In this document: piece after piece, positions 26,398 to 36,180 of the stretch
How positions within the stretch are numbered: position 1 is the stretch's first letter
How the letters are laid out: each line of letters opens with the position of its first letter
Assembly (NCBI GenBank): GCA_024398135.1
Contig: CP073750.1
Coordinates: 2,294,001 to 2,358,000, forward strand
DNA from: a bacterium SCSIO 12643
GTDB taxonomy: Bacteria; Bacteroidota; Bacteroidia; Flavobacteriales_G; Salibacteraceae
Direction: 5' to 3'
Length of the DNA stretch: 64,000 bases
Position numbers and translations under genes: made by a program
The notes under the pieces: model-generated
Told to the model about the DNA's origin: nothing
Databases searched by the model: none
What the model saw: the letters and a program-made list of their open reading frames with translations, nothing else

Positions 26398-28812
26398 CTA
26401 TTTCTTATCTGCGATGCGCATCAGGTCGCCAAAGACTCCTCGGGCAGTAACTTCTGCGCCTGCTCCGGCTCCTTGAATTACAATAGGGCGGTCACCGTAG
26501 GATTCGGTATAGATTTCAATGATAGAATCAGAACCACTGACTTGTCCCAAAGCGCTAAATTTAGATGCTGAAACCAATTCCACTTTTAACTTTCCGGTAC
26601 TTTGTTGAAGGTCTCCATAGAGATCACCCACATAACGCAAAACATGATTTTCGGATTGTTGACTTTTGATCTTTTCATATTCCGTATCAAATTGATCCAG
26701 GTGATCCAAAAAGTCTGTTTGATTTAAGTCTTGTAGGATTTCCGGAACCAGGTTTTGAATTTCGATATCTTCAAACTCGTTTTCCAAATCCAATTCGCGG
26801 GCAAGAATCAATAGTTTTCGAGCCACGTCATTTCCACATAAATCTTCTCGTGGATCAGGTTCGGTATATCCTAAGTTTATCGCTTCCTGAAGAATGGTAC
26901 TAAATGATTCATCACGCTCAGAAAATTGATTAAACAAAAAGCTTAATGATCCCGAGAATATTCCTTTGATTCGGGTGATGTTTTCCCCGGAATCATGCAA
27001 AAGTTTGATAGTATCAATCAACGGTAATCCCGCACCGACATTGGTCTCATAAAGATAGTTTTTAGAATATTGCTGTAGTGTAGAACGTAGATCGTTATAA
27101 AACTCAAAACTCTTTGTGTTTGCGAGTTTATTGGAAGAAATCAGATCAAAACCATTTTCAATGAGAGTAGTATATTTTTCAGTGAAACCATCGCTGGCTG
27201 TATTGTCAATGGCGACCAGATTTTCCAGATGATTCTGCTGTGCAAACTGAATAACCGCATCAACATTTGAAAAGTTTTCCGGTGCTTTTTTGAAAGCTGT
27301 ACGCCATTCGGATGGCGCCCCGTTTTTATCCAGTAATAACTGAGATGAGCCTGCAATTGCAAATATGTTCAGTAGAATTCCTTTTCGTTTTTCAATCTTT
27401 TTTTGAGAACGAACGATTTGATCGATTAATGAACCTCCTACGGTACCTTTTCCGAAAATAGCCACGTTGATTTTCTTAGAAATTCCAAATATCTGTGCAT
27501 GGATAAGGTGTACAGCTTTATCAATATCCTTACTTTGTACCACCAGACTGATATTGTTACCATTAGAAGTGTTGTTGATGAGCAAGATCTCGATGTTGTT
27601 TTGCGCTAGCGATTTTAAAGGATTATGAAACTCATTTAGATTTTGACCAATGATGGTAATCACACCAATATGCTCATCTGCACTAATTTGATCAATATCG
27701 TGGTGAGCGAGTTCGTATTTGAATGTATCTTCTAATGCTACAATGGATTTGGAAGCGTCTTCTTTGGCAACAATAAAACTTACGCCACGCTCAGAAGAAC
27801 CTTGAGAAATAATACCGATACTTACATTCAGATTTTGCAGTGTATTAAAGATGCGTGCATCAATTCCAACTTTACCCAATAGACCAGCTCCGGTAATATG
27901 AATCAAACTCACCTGATTTTGGACAGATATGGATTTCACACCGTTTTGATGGGCTCTTGAGCTTACGGTAGTGCCATTAAATTCAGGGTTGAAAGTATTC
28001 AAAATTCGCAAAGGAATAGCGGCTTGAGCTAAAGGTGCAATGGTCTTTTCATGAAGAATTGAAGCGCCAAAATTGGCCAATTCATGTGCTTCCTGATAGG
28101 AGAGATTTGGGATACTGGTAGCATCGTCTACTTGTGCAGGGTTTGCGGTAAAAATACCATTGACATTGGTGTAACTTAATACTTCTTCAGCGCCAATAAA
28201 TTGTGCAATTAGTGAAGCAGAATAATTGCTGCCGTTTCGCCCTAAAGTTGTGATTTGTCCTGAACGATCGGCTGCAATAAATCCGGTGATGATTGTAATC
28301 GTATTTGGAGCAATTTTTTTGAAATACGATTGTGTCTTTGCTAATGATTGCTGTTCATCAACGGTGTGAATCCCATCCTTATTTTCGGTCACCAATAATT
28401 CTTTGGCATGTACTTCAATCGCATGAATCCCTCTTTTTTTCAATAAAGCGGTCACCATCTTTACCGATAAAATTTCCCCTTGCGCCAGAACCAAATCTTT
28501 TACGGATGGGCTGTAATCTTTTAAAGTACGTACTGCTTCCAAAGTATTTTTCAGTAATTCAAATTCATGAAATAAATCCAGACTGATTTCAGGGGCCAGT
28601 TGGTAACGTTTGAATACGCTTAAATCATGGCTGTAATTCTGGCCTCGACTCGCTTTGGTAAGCATGTTTTCTAAAGTATCTGTAGAGTTTCCTCTTGCAG
28701 AAACAACCACAGCGATAGATTCGTTTTTTGATTTGTTTTCAATGATTTCAATGGCATTTTTTAATCCATTGTCATTGGAGAGGGAAGACCCTCCGAATTT
28801 TAAGATTTTCAT
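26398..28812 (-). CDS. thrA: Bifunctional aspartate kinase / homoserine dehydrogenase
   Basis: Catalyses the first and third steps from aspartate to homoserine. 804 residues. The kinase domain is at the N-terminus (MKILKFGGSSLSN; TLGRNGSNYSASLIA), the ACT regulatory region at about 300-440, and homoserine dehydrogenase from about 445 (INVAIFGKGTVGGSLIDQ; LYETNVGAGLPLIDTIK; IKGIFSGSLSFLFNQF; GYTEPDPREDLCGNDVARKL). The start overlaps the metX stop by 4 bases. It is the last gene of the methionine operon and lacks thrB/thrC beside it, so this copy is wired to methionine supply, and regulated by the leader at 31376-31497 (inference). Confidence 0.95.
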   Translation of the reverse strand: MKILKFGGSSLSNDNGLKNAIEIIENKSKNESIAVVVSARGNSTDTLENMLTKASRGQNYSHDLSVFKRYQLAPEISLDLFHEFELLKNTLEAVRTLKDYSPSVKDLVLAQGEILSVKMVTALLKKRGIHAIEVHAKELLVTENKDGIHTVDEQQSLAKTQSYFKKIAPNTITIITGFIAADRSGQITTLGRNGSNYSASLIAQFIGAEEVLSYTNVNGIFTANPAQVDDATSIPNLSYQEAHELANFGASILHEKTIAPLAQAAIPLRILNTFNPEFNGTTVSSRAHQNGVKSISVQNQVSLIHITGAGLLGKVGIDARIFNTLQNLNVSIGIISQGSSERGVSFIVAKEDASKSIVALEDTFKYELAHHDIDQISADEHIGVITIIGQNLNEFHNPLKSLAQNNIEILLINNTSNGNNISLVVQSKDIDKAVHLIHAQIFGISKKINVAIFGKGTVGGSLIDQIVRSQKKIEKRKGILLNIFAIAGSSQLLLDKNGAPSEWRTAFKKAPENFSNVDAVIQFAQQNHLENLVAIDNTASDGFTEKYTTLIENGFDLISSNKLANTKSFEFYNDLRSTLQQYSKNYLYETNVGAGLPLIDTIKLLHDSGENITRIKGIFSGSLSFLFNQFSERDESFSTILQEAINLGYTEPDPREDLCGNDVARKLLILARELDLENEFEDIEIQNLVPEILQDLNQTDFLDHLDQFDTEYEKIKSQQSENHVLRYVGDLYGDLQQSTGKLKVELVSASKFSALGQVSGSDSIIEIYTESYGDRPIVIQGAGAGAEVTARGVFGDLMRIADKK

Positions 28813-29780
28813 GATATGGAGAAATATGGTTTTAGTATTTGTGATAGCTGATCGTATTCGATGAGAAAAGCATCATGTCCATGAACTGATTGAATTTCAT
28901 GGTATGAATTGGTCACATCGAATTGATCTAAAATTTTTTTGGTATTCAAATTCGTATCCTTGTGGAAGTAGATGTCTGTGTCAATTGCAATTTGAATCAC
29001 ATGAGATTGTAGTGGTTTTAAAGCTGCTTCTATCGAATCTTTTTGTTTCGAGATATCGATCGTAGATAAAATGTAATTCATCGTACGATAAGCCTGAACC
29101 TGAAAACGTTTCGCTAAAGATTTTCCATGAAATTGGAGCCAATCACTGACTACAGGAATATTCTGATTAGTTTTTTTGTGGTTGAATTTGGAATCAAACG
29201 AAACAGGAGTACGATAGAATAGCATGGCCATCATTCTGGCATCTTCCAGCGGTTTAGAGGAATGTTGTAGAATAGACTCCTGAACGGAAGTTTGTCCTAC
29301 GATCCAATCCGAACTTTTCCAGGCGGATGCAATAGGAATTAGATGCTGAATAAACTCTGGGTGTGCAACGGCCATTTCCCATGCAATGCCCCCGCCAATG
29401 GAACCACCAATTGCGGCATACAATTGTGTGATTTCCATTTGAGTCATGGCGAGGAACTGTAATGCTGCAATGTCAAAGGCATTAAATGAAGTATGATCAG
29501 TTTGGAGTGCATGGTCATACCCATTTCCATAAATATTAAAGGCAATCACCGTATAGTGATCTGTATTTATAACCTTGTTTTTACCGATCAAATCTTTCCA
29601 CCATCCATCGTCCGGGTTTGCTACGTTTGAGTTTCCGGTGAGGGCATGATGTACCAGTATTATTGGTGCAGAGTGGAGCTGCGCACCAAACACCTGGTAT
29701 GAAAGTTTGATGTTTTCAAAAGTTTGTTGTCTGTGATTTTCAAACTTTTGAATGGTAATGAATTGCAGTGTGTTATTCAT
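28809..29780 (-). CDS. metX: Homoserine O-acetyltransferase-like alpha/beta hydrolase
   Basis: Acylates homoserine to activate it for sulfhydrylation. 323 residues, shorter than typical MetX (about 350-380). VHHALTGN provides the oxyanion region, GGSIGGGIAWEMA carries the nucleophile Ser127 (family pattern GGSxGG), DTDIYFH the Asp and VHGHDAFLIEY the His of the triad. It overlaps metZ upstream by 8 bases and thrA downstream by 4. Whether it uses acetyl-CoA or succinyl-CoA cannot be told reliably from sequence; the MetX fold favours acetyl. Confidence 0.88.
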   Translation of the reverse strand: MNNTLQFITIQKFENHRQQTFENIKLSYQVFGAQLHSAPIILVHHALTGNSNVANPDDGWWKDLIGKNKVINTDHYTVIAFNIYGNGYDHALQTDHTSFNAFDIAALQFLAMTQMEITQLYAAIGGSIGGGIAWEMAVAHPEFIQHLIPIASAWKSSDWIVGQTSVQESILQHSSKPLEDARMMAMLFYRTPVSFDSKFNHKKTNQNIPVVSDWLQFHGKSLAKRFQVQAYRTMNYILSTIDISKQKDSIEAALKPLQSHVIQIAIDTDIYFHKDTNLNTKKILDQFDVTNSYHEIQSVHGHDAFLIEYDQLSQILKPYFSIS

Positions 29781-30948
29781 GTTCTAAAGCTTGTTGAATG
29801 TCGTCTAAGATGTCGTGAATATGCTCGAGTCCAACAGATATCCGAATAAGACCATTGGTGATGCCTACCTCCAATCGTTCAGCTTCGGTAAGTTTGCTAT
29901 GCGTGGTTGAAGCCGGATGTGAAGCAATTGTTCTGGTGTCTCCCAGATTTGCGGTAAGTGAACACAGTTGTAATTTGTTTAGGAATTTTTTGCCCCCCTC
30001 AAGACCACCTTTGACCTCAAAAGCGACAATGTTTCCGCCAAATCGCATTTGTTTTTTAGCGAGTTGGTAATTGGGATGCGATGGTAAAAATGGATATCGT
30101 ACTTCTTCCAGTTGTGGATGCTTTTCCAAAGCAAAAGCCAACTCTTGGGCATTGGCAGAATGTTTTTCCACGCGTAATGCTAAGGTTTCAATACTCTTGG
30201 ATAAAACCCATGCGTTGAATGGAGAAATGGATGGCCCGGTATTTCGGGCGAATAAATAGATTTCTCGAATCAGATTCTTTTTTCCGGCTACAACACCACC
30301 TAGTACACGTCCTTGTCCGTCCAATAATTTGGTGGCGGAGTGAATGACCAAATCCGCACCATATTCAATAGGCTTTTGAATGATCGGAGTTGCAAAGCAG
30401 TTGTCAATAACCAACAGTAAATTATTCTTTTTCGCAATGCGAGCCAATTCTTCTAAATCCAGAATATCCAATCCGGGATTGGAAGGTGTTTCTGCATAAA
30501 GAATTTTGGTATTTGGACGAATCATGGATTCAATTTTAGAAAGGTTTCCGGATGAAAAATAACTGGATGAAATTCCCCATTTAGGGAGAAACTTTGTAAG
30601 CAAAGTATGGGTAGATCCAAAAACTGACCGAGCAGAAATGATGTGGTCTCCACTTTTTAATAAGCTGGCGAATGTGTTGAATATGGCAGCCATCCCTGTC
30701 GCAAAAGCATAACCATCTTCAGCTCCTTCCAGCGCTACAATTTTTTGAATAAATTCTGTTGCATTTGGATTGGTAAATCGACTGTAAATGTTCTTTTCCT
30801 TTTCTTCTGCAAATGATGCGCGCATGTCTTCCGCATCATCAAATATGAAGCTGGAAGTCAGGAATAAGGGAACACTATGTTCGGCATATTGAGTCGCTTC
30901 TAGTTGATTGCGAATGGCTTGTGTTTCCGGATGATATTTAGTTTTCAT
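29773..30948 (-). CDS. metZ: O-acyl-homoserine sulfhydrylase (MetZ type)
   Basis: PLP enzyme of the Cys/Met metabolism family that makes homocysteine from acyl-homoserine and sulfide. 391 residues. PLP Lys207 lies in VIHSATKLLDGQGRVLGG; the DGQGRVLGG continuation is characteristic of MetZ. Further motifs are YSRFTNPNATEF and SNPGLDILDL, with the C-terminal GLIRISVGLEHIHDI. Cystathionine gamma-synthase is the main alternative. It overlaps osmC by 11 bases and metX by 8. The use of sulfide fits the sulfide-handling genes at 39-44 kb. Confidence 0.92.
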   Translation of the reverse strand: MKTKYHPETQAIRNQLEATQYAEHSVPLFLTSSFIFDDAEDMRASFAEEKEKNIYSRFTNPNATEFIQKIVALEGAEDGYAFATGMAAIFNTFASLLKSGDHIISARSVFGSTHTLLTKFLPKWGISSSYFSSGNLSKIESMIRPNTKILYAETPSNPGLDILDLEELARIAKKNNLLLVIDNCFATPIIQKPIEYGADLVIHSATKLLDGQGRVLGGVVAGKKNLIREIYLFARNTGPSISPFNAWVLSKSIETLALRVEKHSANAQELAFALEKHPQLEEVRYPFLPSHPNYQLAKKQMRFGGNIVAFEVKGGLEGGKKFLNKLQLCSLTANLGDTRTIASHPASTTHSKLTEAERLEVGITNGLIRISVGLEHIHDILDDIQQALEHE

Positions 30949-31357
30949 ATTTTTTGTTGTTGAGATATAGTTGTGTTGTGATATTTGTAGCTTGTTCTAA
31001 CATTTTGCTCACCGAACAGTATTTGTCGATAGATAAATGAATAGCTCGTTGTGCTTTTTCCGGTTGGATATCCCCTAACAGGTGGAATTCTACGTGAATA
31101 GATTTGAATATGGCCGGAATGGCTTTTACACGTTCACCGTGAACCACGACTTTGTAGTCATCAATTTTCTGACGTTGTTTATTTAGAATTCCTATGACAT
31201 CAACGCTACTACAGCCTGCAACTCCCATTAAGAGTAGTTCCATTGGGCGAATGGGGTGTGCATCTGAGTTGTCAGAAACTCCAACCTGAATAGTATTTTG
31301 AAGTTCATTTTGAGCCTCAAACAGTAAGCCGTCTTTTTGATTTAGTTCTATTTTCAT
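30938..31357 (-). CDS. OsmC family protein
   Basis: 139 residues of the OsmC/Ohr fold. The two conserved Cys are present: Cys49 in LLMGVAGCSSVD and Cys114 in DKYCSVSKML, the usual pair for peroxide reduction. It is the first gene of the methionine operon and overlaps metZ by 11 bases. An OsmC-like protein at the head of metZ-metX-thrA suggests a role in sulfur or persulfide chemistry beside methionine synthesis, but that is inference. Its ATG lies 18 bases past the intrinsic terminator of the attenuator at 31376-31414. Confidence 0.9.
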   Translation of the reverse strand: MKIELNQKDGLLFEAQNELQNTIQVGVSDNSDAHPIRPMELLLMGVAGCSSVDVIGILNKQRQKIDDYKVVVHGERVKAIPAIFKSIHVEFHLLGDIQPEKAQRAIHLSIDKYCSVSKMLEQATNITTQLYLNNKKYEN

Positions 31358-31375
31358 TTGCGTAGTTTTTGGAAT

Positions 31376-31414
31376 AAAAAAAGTCCCTCTGGCGATGCTT
31401 TGCCGGAGGGACTT
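31376..31414 (-). terminator. Attenuator terminator upstream of osmC
   Basis: On the minus strand AAGTCCCTC, inner GGC/GCC pairing, GAGGGACTT, then a run of T. The stem is 9 bp, a C/A mismatch, then 3 bp, with an 8-base loop. It lies after the leader peptide stop and 18 bases before the osmC ATG, so full-length mRNA requires read-through. Confidence 0.9.
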
Positions 31415-31470
31415 TCAGAATTTACCTGGTGTGAATTCGTTCAGTTTTGACAAAGCTTGCGCCTATGAAG
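31386..31470 (-). promoter_or_regulatory. Antiterminator pairing of the methionine attenuator
   Basis: Minus-strand GGCGCAAGCTTTG (31463-31451, codons 12-17 of the leader peptide) is complementary to CAAAGCATCGCC (31402-31391) in the terminator loop and 3' arm: 6 bp plus 4 bp around a small internal loop. CTTC (31470-31467) can extend this to GAGG (31389-31386). Pairing would break the terminator. A ribosome reaching the leader stop would cover the first arm. Confidence 0.75.
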
Positions 31471-31497
31471 CATCATTCGATACATCATGAAGTACAT
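31441..31497 (-). CDS. Methionine-rich leader peptide of the osmC-metZ-metX-thrA operon
   Basis: An 18-codon ORF, MYFMMYRMMLHRRKLCQN then TGA. Codons 1, 4, 5, 8 and 9 are Met, five of the first nine. It lies between metF and osmC on the minus strand, 27 bases before the terminator stem. Position, Met content and the overlap of its distal codons with one arm of the antiterminator all fit a classical attenuation leader peptide: stalling at Met codons when charged Met-tRNA is scarce would favour read-through into the methionine operon. The start is ATG in AT-rich sequence without a Shine-Dalgarno site, as usual for this phylum. No clear promoter box was found upstream; it would lie near the metF 3' end. 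Confidence 0.82.
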   Translation of the reverse strand: MYFMMYRMMLHRRKLCQN

Positions 31498-31535
31498 TGA
31501 ATTGATATGTAAAATGTTTATTTCTATAGCTTTAA

Positions 31536-32489
31536 TTAAAATAGTGCTTGAGCAATGCGGTATACTGGATCAGCTTTGCCCATAGAATAATAATGAAGAG
31601 ATGGAACTCCATAATCCATCAATTCTTTTGATTGTTGAATAGCCCATTCTACCCCCACTTCTTTGACTTGTTTGTTACTCGTACATTTTTCAATTTCATC
31701 AGATAATGCTTCGGGTAAATCAATATGGAAAATACTTGGAAGCAAAGTGCCTTGTTTTTTAGTGGTGATTGGCTTGAGCCCCGGAATGATTGGAACGTGG
31801 ATGTCGTTTTTGCGGCATAAATCCACAAAATCAAAGTATTTTTGATTATCATAGAACATCTGCGTAACAATATAATCTGCTCCGGCATCTACTTTGGTTT
31901 TCAAATATTTGAGATCTGTTTTAAGATTAGGTGCTTCAAAGTGCTTTTCGGGATAACCCGCCACACCAATACAAAAATCAGTAGGATGTGCATTTTCCAG
32001 TTCATCATCTAAATACAATCCACGATTCATGTCTTTAACCTGATGCAAAAGATCAATAGCATATTGGTTTCCCTCTGGTTCCCCAACAAATCGTTGTTCC
32101 GATTTAATAGCATCACCTCGAATGAGTAACACATTGTCAATTCCCAAAAAGTTTAAATCAATCAATGCGTTTTCTGTATCTTCCTTCGTAAATCCACCAC
32201 AGATAATATGGGGTACTGTGGTGACATTGTATTTATTGGAGATCGCTGCACAAATGCCTACGGTTCCCGGACGCTTGCGTGTGGATTTTCTTTGAAGTAA
32301 ACCATTTGGCATAGTCTTGTATACGTACTCTTCACGATGATAGGTGACATCTACAAAGGGTGGATTGAATTCCATCAACGGATCTAAATGATCGTATAAA
32401 TCCTGAATATTTTCCCCCTTTTTAGGAGGTAAAATTTCGAGACTAAATAAAGTGCTTTTAGCGTTTTTAATATGTTCAGTGATTTTCAT
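31536..32489 (-). CDS. metF: 5,10-methylenetetrahydrofolate reductase
   Basis: Reduces methylene-THF to methyl-THF, the methyl donor for MetH. 317 residues, normal for bacterial MetF. Visible patterns are FSLEILPPKKGENI, FVDVTYHREE, TVPHIICGGFTKEDTE, LLIRGDAI, and YIVTQMFYDNQKYF near the FAD/folate site. It starts just one base after the metH stop, so it is the last gene of the metH operon and presumably shares its SAM-I riboswitch. The osmC attenuator leader begins 38 bases downstream of its stop. Confidence 0.97.
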   Translation of the reverse strand: MKITEHIKNAKSTLFSLEILPPKKGENIQDLYDHLDPLMEFNPPFVDVTYHREEYVYKTMPNGLLQRKSTRKRPGTVGICAAISNKYNVTTVPHIICGGFTKEDTENALIDLNFLGIDNVLLIRGDAIKSEQRFVGEPEGNQYAIDLLHQVKDMNRGLYLDDELENAHPTDFCIGVAGYPEKHFEAPNLKTDLKYLKTKVDAGADYIVTQMFYDNQKYFDFVDLCRKNDIHVPIIPGLKPITTKKQGTLLPSIFHIDLPEALSDEIEKCTSNKQVKEVGVEWAIQQSKELMDYGVPSLHYYSMGKADPVYRIAQALF

Positions 32490-32490
32490 T

Positions 32491-35169
32491 TTAGTATCCT
32501 AAATTTGGTTTAAGCCATTTTTCAGCTTCTTCTATGTCGAACCCTTTACGTTGTGCATAGGATTCTACTTGATCTTTTCCGATTTTTCCTACTCCGAAAT
32601 AGGAAGCATCAGGATGAGCGAAATAGAATCCGCTAACTGATGCAGCCGGGTACATAGCATAATTTTCTGTGAGTTGAATTCCCGTGTGTTTTTGAACTTC
32701 CAGGAGATTAAATAATGTTTCTTTTTCGGTATGATCCGGGCAAGCAGGGTATCCAGGTGCAGGTCGAATCCCTTGAAAAGATTCTTTAATCAAAGCTTCA
32801 TTGGATAATGATTCTTCAGGAGCATATCCCCAATATTCTTTTCTGACTTTTTCGTGCATAAGTTCAGCAAATGCCTCTGCCAATCTATCGGCCAAAGCTT
32901 TGACCATAATCACGTGGTAGTCATCATGATCTTGTTCGAATTTAGAAATCAACTTTTCAATTCCAATGCCTGCGGTAACCGCAAAAAGCCCTAAATGATT
33001 GCCGTGGTTAGAATTTTTTGGAGCGACATAATCAGCTAAACTATGATTGGGTTTGCCTGTGGCTTTTTTGCTTTGCTGACGTAAAAAATGAAACTGAGTC
33101 AATTCACTTTGAGACTGTTCAGGATCAAAAACATGAATAGATTCATTTTGGCTATATGCCGGAAAGATTCCAATAACAGCTTTAGCCTGGAGACTTCTGT
33201 TGGTAATGATGTGATCTAGCAATATTTGAGCATCGTTAAATAGTTTTTGTGCTTCTTCACCGACTACTTCGTGATCCAGAATTTTAGGATAACTTCCTTT
33301 AAGCATCCAGGTGCTAAAGAAAGGCGTCCAGTCGATGTAATTGCGAATTTCCTGAAGATCAAAATCTTCAAATACTTTAACTCCAGTAAACTCAGGATCG
33401 AGATTTTTTTGGTCATCCCAAACCAGTTGTTTTTTATTTAGAACCGCATCTGAAAAAGGGAGTAACTTTTTGACTTTCTGTTTGTTCAAATACCCTTCTC
33501 GAAGAGATTGGTATTCAGCCTTGATTTCTTTGAAATAATCCTGATTTTTAACCAAAGCCCCGGCCAAAGGAACGCTTCTGGAAGCATCATGAACGTGAAT
33601 CACTGGTCCACTATATTCCGGATCAATCTTAACAGCGGTGTGAATTCTGCTGGTTGTAGCCCCTCCAATCAGTAAAGGAATAGAGAAGTTTTGTTTTTCC
33701 ATTTCTTTGGCTACATGAACCATTTCATCCAGAGATGGAGTGATCAATCCGCTCAACCCAATCATGTCAACACCGAGTTCTCTGGCGGTTTTTAAAATCT
33801 TTTCAGCGGGAACCATTACGCCTAAATCTTCTATTTCATAGTTGTTGCAGGCGAGTACAACTCCGACAATATTTTTTCCAATATCATGGACATCCCCTTT
33901 CACTGTAGCCAACAAAATTTTAGCTTGTGATTTAGATGATGCAGTTTTTGCAGCTTCTAAATAGGGCAGGAGGTAGGCTACGGATTTTTTCATTACCCGT
34001 GCACTTTTGACCACTTGTGGTAAAAACATTTTTCCAGAACCAAATAGGTCTCCCACGATATTCATCCCATCCATTAATGGGCCTTCGATAACTTCTAGCG
34101 GAAATTCATAGTTATTACGTGCTTCTTCTGTGTCTTGATCGATATATTCTGTAATTCCTTTGACCAAAGCATGGCTGAGGCGATTTTCCACCTTTTCTTC
34201 TCTCCAGGAATCATCCTGAGTTTTTTGTTTAGAAGTACTTTTTACTGATTGTGCAAAATCTAGTAAACGTTCAGTAGCATCAACTCTGCGGTTGAGTAAT
34301 ACATCTTCAACATGTTCCAATAAATCGGCTGGGACTTCATCATATACTTCCAGAAGAGAAGGGTTGACAATTCCCATATCCATCCCGTTTTGAATGGCGT
34401 GGTATAAGAAAGAAGCGTGCATTGCTTCTCGAACGGTATTGTTACCACGAAATGAAAATGATACGTTGCTAACACCACCACTTACCTTTGCATGCGGGAG
34501 GTTCTCTTTGATCCATTTCGTTGCCAAAAAGAAATCCAAAGCATTGGTTCGGAGTTCTTCCATTCCCGTACCAACCGGAAATATATTCGGGTCGAATATA
34601 ATATCTTCCGGTGGAAATTGAATTTTTTCAGTTAGTAGTTGATAGGCACGAGCACAAATTTCAATTCTTCTGGCCAGATTATCTGCTTGTCCTTTTTCAT
34701 CAAACGCCATGACGATGACTGCGGCCCCGTATCGCTTAATTTTAATAGCCTGTTCCAGGAATTCTTCTTCTCCTGATTTTAGGCTGATAGAATTTACCAC
34801 ACCCTTGCCCTGAATGCACTGTAATCCGGCTTCAATGATTTCCCATTTCGAAGAATCAATCATGACGGGAACTCTGGCAATATCCGGTTCGGAAGCGATG
34901 AGATTTAGAAAGTGAACCATGCTTTTCACTCCATCAATCATCCCCTCATCCATGTTTACATCAATGATTTGGGCGCCATTTTCTACTTGTTCCTTAGCTA
35001 TGGATAAAGCCTCTTCATATTCCTCAGATTTAATGAGACGCAAGAACTTTTTGGAACCGGTTACATTAGTACGTTCACCTACATTCACAAAGTTGCTCGC
35101 AGATGAAATGACCAGAGGTTCCAGTCCGCTTAAAATCAAAGGTTTGATATTATTCATTGTTGTTAGCAT
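32491..35169 (-). CDS. metH: Cobalamin-dependent methionine synthase, large part
   Basis: 892 residues comprising the pterin-binding domain ([14 protein letters not shown]; about 20-280), the cap region, the B12-binding domain with [10 protein letters not shown] (His428 as lower axial ligand) and the C-terminal reactivation domain (about 570-892; [12 protein letters not shown] is the SAM-binding motif). The homocysteine-binding domain is encoded by the preceding gene. The start is ATG 35169 (or 35157), overlapping that gene by up to 20 bases. Splitting of MetH at this point is common in Bacteroidota, and both parts have intact starts and stops, so this is not a frameshift. Confidence 0.95.
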   Translation of the reverse strand: MLTTMNNIKPLILSGLEPLVISSASNFVNVGERTNVTGSKKFLRLIKSEEYEEALSIAKEQVENGAQIIDVNMDEGMIDGVKSMVHFLNLIASEPDIARVPVMIDSSKWEIIEAGLQCIQGKGVVNSISLKSGEEEFLEQAIKIKRYGAAVIVMAFDEKGQADNLARRIEICARAYQLLTEKIQFPPEDIIFDPNIFPVGTGMEELRTNALDFFLATKWIKENLPHAKVSGGVSNVSFSFRGNNTVREAMHASFLYHAIQNGMDMGIVNPSLLEVYDEVPADLLEHVEDVLLNRRVDATERLLDFAQSVKSTSKQKTQDDSWREEKVENRLSHALVKGITEYIDQDTEEARNNYEFPLEVIEGPLMDGMNIVGDLFGSGKMFLPQVVKSARVMKKSVAYLLPYLEAAKTASSKSQAKILLATVKGDVHDIGKNIVGVVLACNNYEIEDLGVMVPAEKILKTARELGVDMIGLSGLITPSLDEMVHVAKEMEKQNFSIPLLIGGATTSRIHTAVKIDPEYSGPVIHVHDASRSVPLAGALVKNQDYFKEIKAEYQSLREGYLNKQKVKKLLPFSDAVLNKKQLVWDDQKNLDPEFTGVKVFEDFDLQEIRNYIDWTPFFSTWMLKGSYPKILDHEVVGEEAQKLFNDAQILLDHIITNRSLQAKAVIGIFPAYSQNESIHVFDPEQSQSELTQFHFLRQQSKKATGKPNHSLADYVAPKNSNHGNHLGLFAVTAGIGIEKLISKFEQDHDDYHVIMVKALADRLAEAFAELMHEKVRKEYWGYAPEESLSNEALIKESFQGIRPAPGYPACPDHTEKETLFNLLEVQKHTGIQLTENYAMYPAASVSGFYFAHPDASYFGVGKIGKDQVESYAQRKGFDIEEAEKWLKPNLGY

Positions 35170-36154
35170 TTGCTTTTCTAGGTGAATATTGCGCTGCTAA
35201 TTCAGCAATGACTTTAATGTGCTTTGGTGTGGTTCCGCAACATCCGCCCACGATATTGAGCAAACCTTCTTGTAAAAAAGATTCGATTTGTTTTCCCATG
35301 ATCTCTGGAGTTTCATCATAGGCACCAAACTCATTCGGTAGGCCGGCATTGGGATGTGCACTCACTAAGAAGTTAGATTCTTTGTTAAGAACTTGAAGGT
35401 ATGGATGCATGTCTTTGGCTCCCAAAGCACAATTCAATCCGATACTAAGTAACGGGGCATGTGCCAATGAAATATGAAATGCTTCGGTAGTTTGACCTGA
35501 TAGTGTACGTCCGCTTGCATCGGTAATTGTTCCCGAAACCATGATAGGAACTTGTTTTCCTGATTGATCAAAATATTCTTGAATTCCAAAAAGCGCAGCC
35601 TTAGCATTAAGAGTGTCAAAGACAGTTTCAACCAATAAAATATCAACTCCACCTTCTACTAAGGCTTGCGCCTGCTCTATGTATGAGATTTTAAGTTCTT
35701 CGAATGTAATTCCTCTAAATCCGGGATTGTTTACATCCGGAGAGATAGAAGCAGTACGATTTGTTGGACCTATGGACCCTGCAACAAATCGGGGTTTTTC
35801 GGGATTTTTTCGGGTAAACTTTTCAGCAACTTCTTTGGCGATTCGAGCAGATTCAAAGTTCAGATCATAAACTGATTCTTCTAAACCGTAATCGGCTTGA
35901 GCGATACGTGTGGAGCTGAATGTATTGGTTTCAGCAATATCAGCTCCGGCTTCAAAATATTCTGAATGGATAGCTTTGAGAATATCAGGTTGTGTAAGTG
36001 CCAATAAATCATTGTTTCCTTTGAGAGGTAAATGATGATCAGCAAATCGAGCACCTCGAAAATCTTCTTCAGAAAGCTGGTATTTCTGAATCATTGTGCC
36101 CATTGCACCATCCAGTACCAGTATTCGTGATTTTAAAACTTCGGTAATTGTCAT
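35150..36154 (-). CDS. metH: Homocysteine S-methyltransferase part of split MetH
   Basis: About 334 residues, the N-terminal homocysteine/zinc domain of methionine synthase as a separate chain. The pattern [14 protein letters not shown] starts the barrel; zinc Cys are in [12 protein letters not shown] and [14 protein letters not shown] chose ATG 36154 ([10 protein letters not shown]). The frame is open to a TTG at 36184, but that lies inside the riboswitch P1 helix. First gene of metH(N)-metH-metF, directly behind a SAM-I riboswitch. Confidence 0.95.
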   Translation of the reverse strand: MTITEVLKSRILVLDGAMGTMIQKYQLSEEDFRGARFADHHLPLKGNNDLLALTQPDILKAIHSEYFEAGADIAETNTFSSTRIAQADYGLEESVYDLNFESARIAKEVAEKFTRKNPEKPRFVAGSIGPTNRTASISPDVNNPGFRGITFEELKISYIEQAQALVEGGVDILLVETVFDTLNAKAALFGIQEYFDQSGKQVPIMVSGTITDASGRTLSGQTTEAFHISLAHAPLLSIGLNCALGAKDMHPYLQVLNKESNFLVSAHPNAGLPNEFGAYDETPEIMGKQIESFLQEGLLNIVGGCCGTTPKHIKVIAELAAQYSPRKANANNNE

Positions 36155-36180
36155 CTTTCTTGTTTCAGTTTTTAAACTTT

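Noticed and set aside
28809-29780. MetX as a truncated gene
   Set aside because: All three triad regions and the oxyanion region are present and the reading frame overlaps both neighbours tightly; shorter versions seem normal here.
31376-31510. The osmC leader as a SAM riboswitch
   Set aside because: None of the S-box core segments (AGAGGGA, TATGAAG, GCAACC) occur in order here, and SAM-II consensus is also absent; a Met leader peptide with terminator explains the region better.
32491-36154. Split metH as a frameshifted pseudogene
   Set aside because: Both reading frames have their own start and stop, overlap only briefly at a domain boundary, and the split is common in Bacteroidota.
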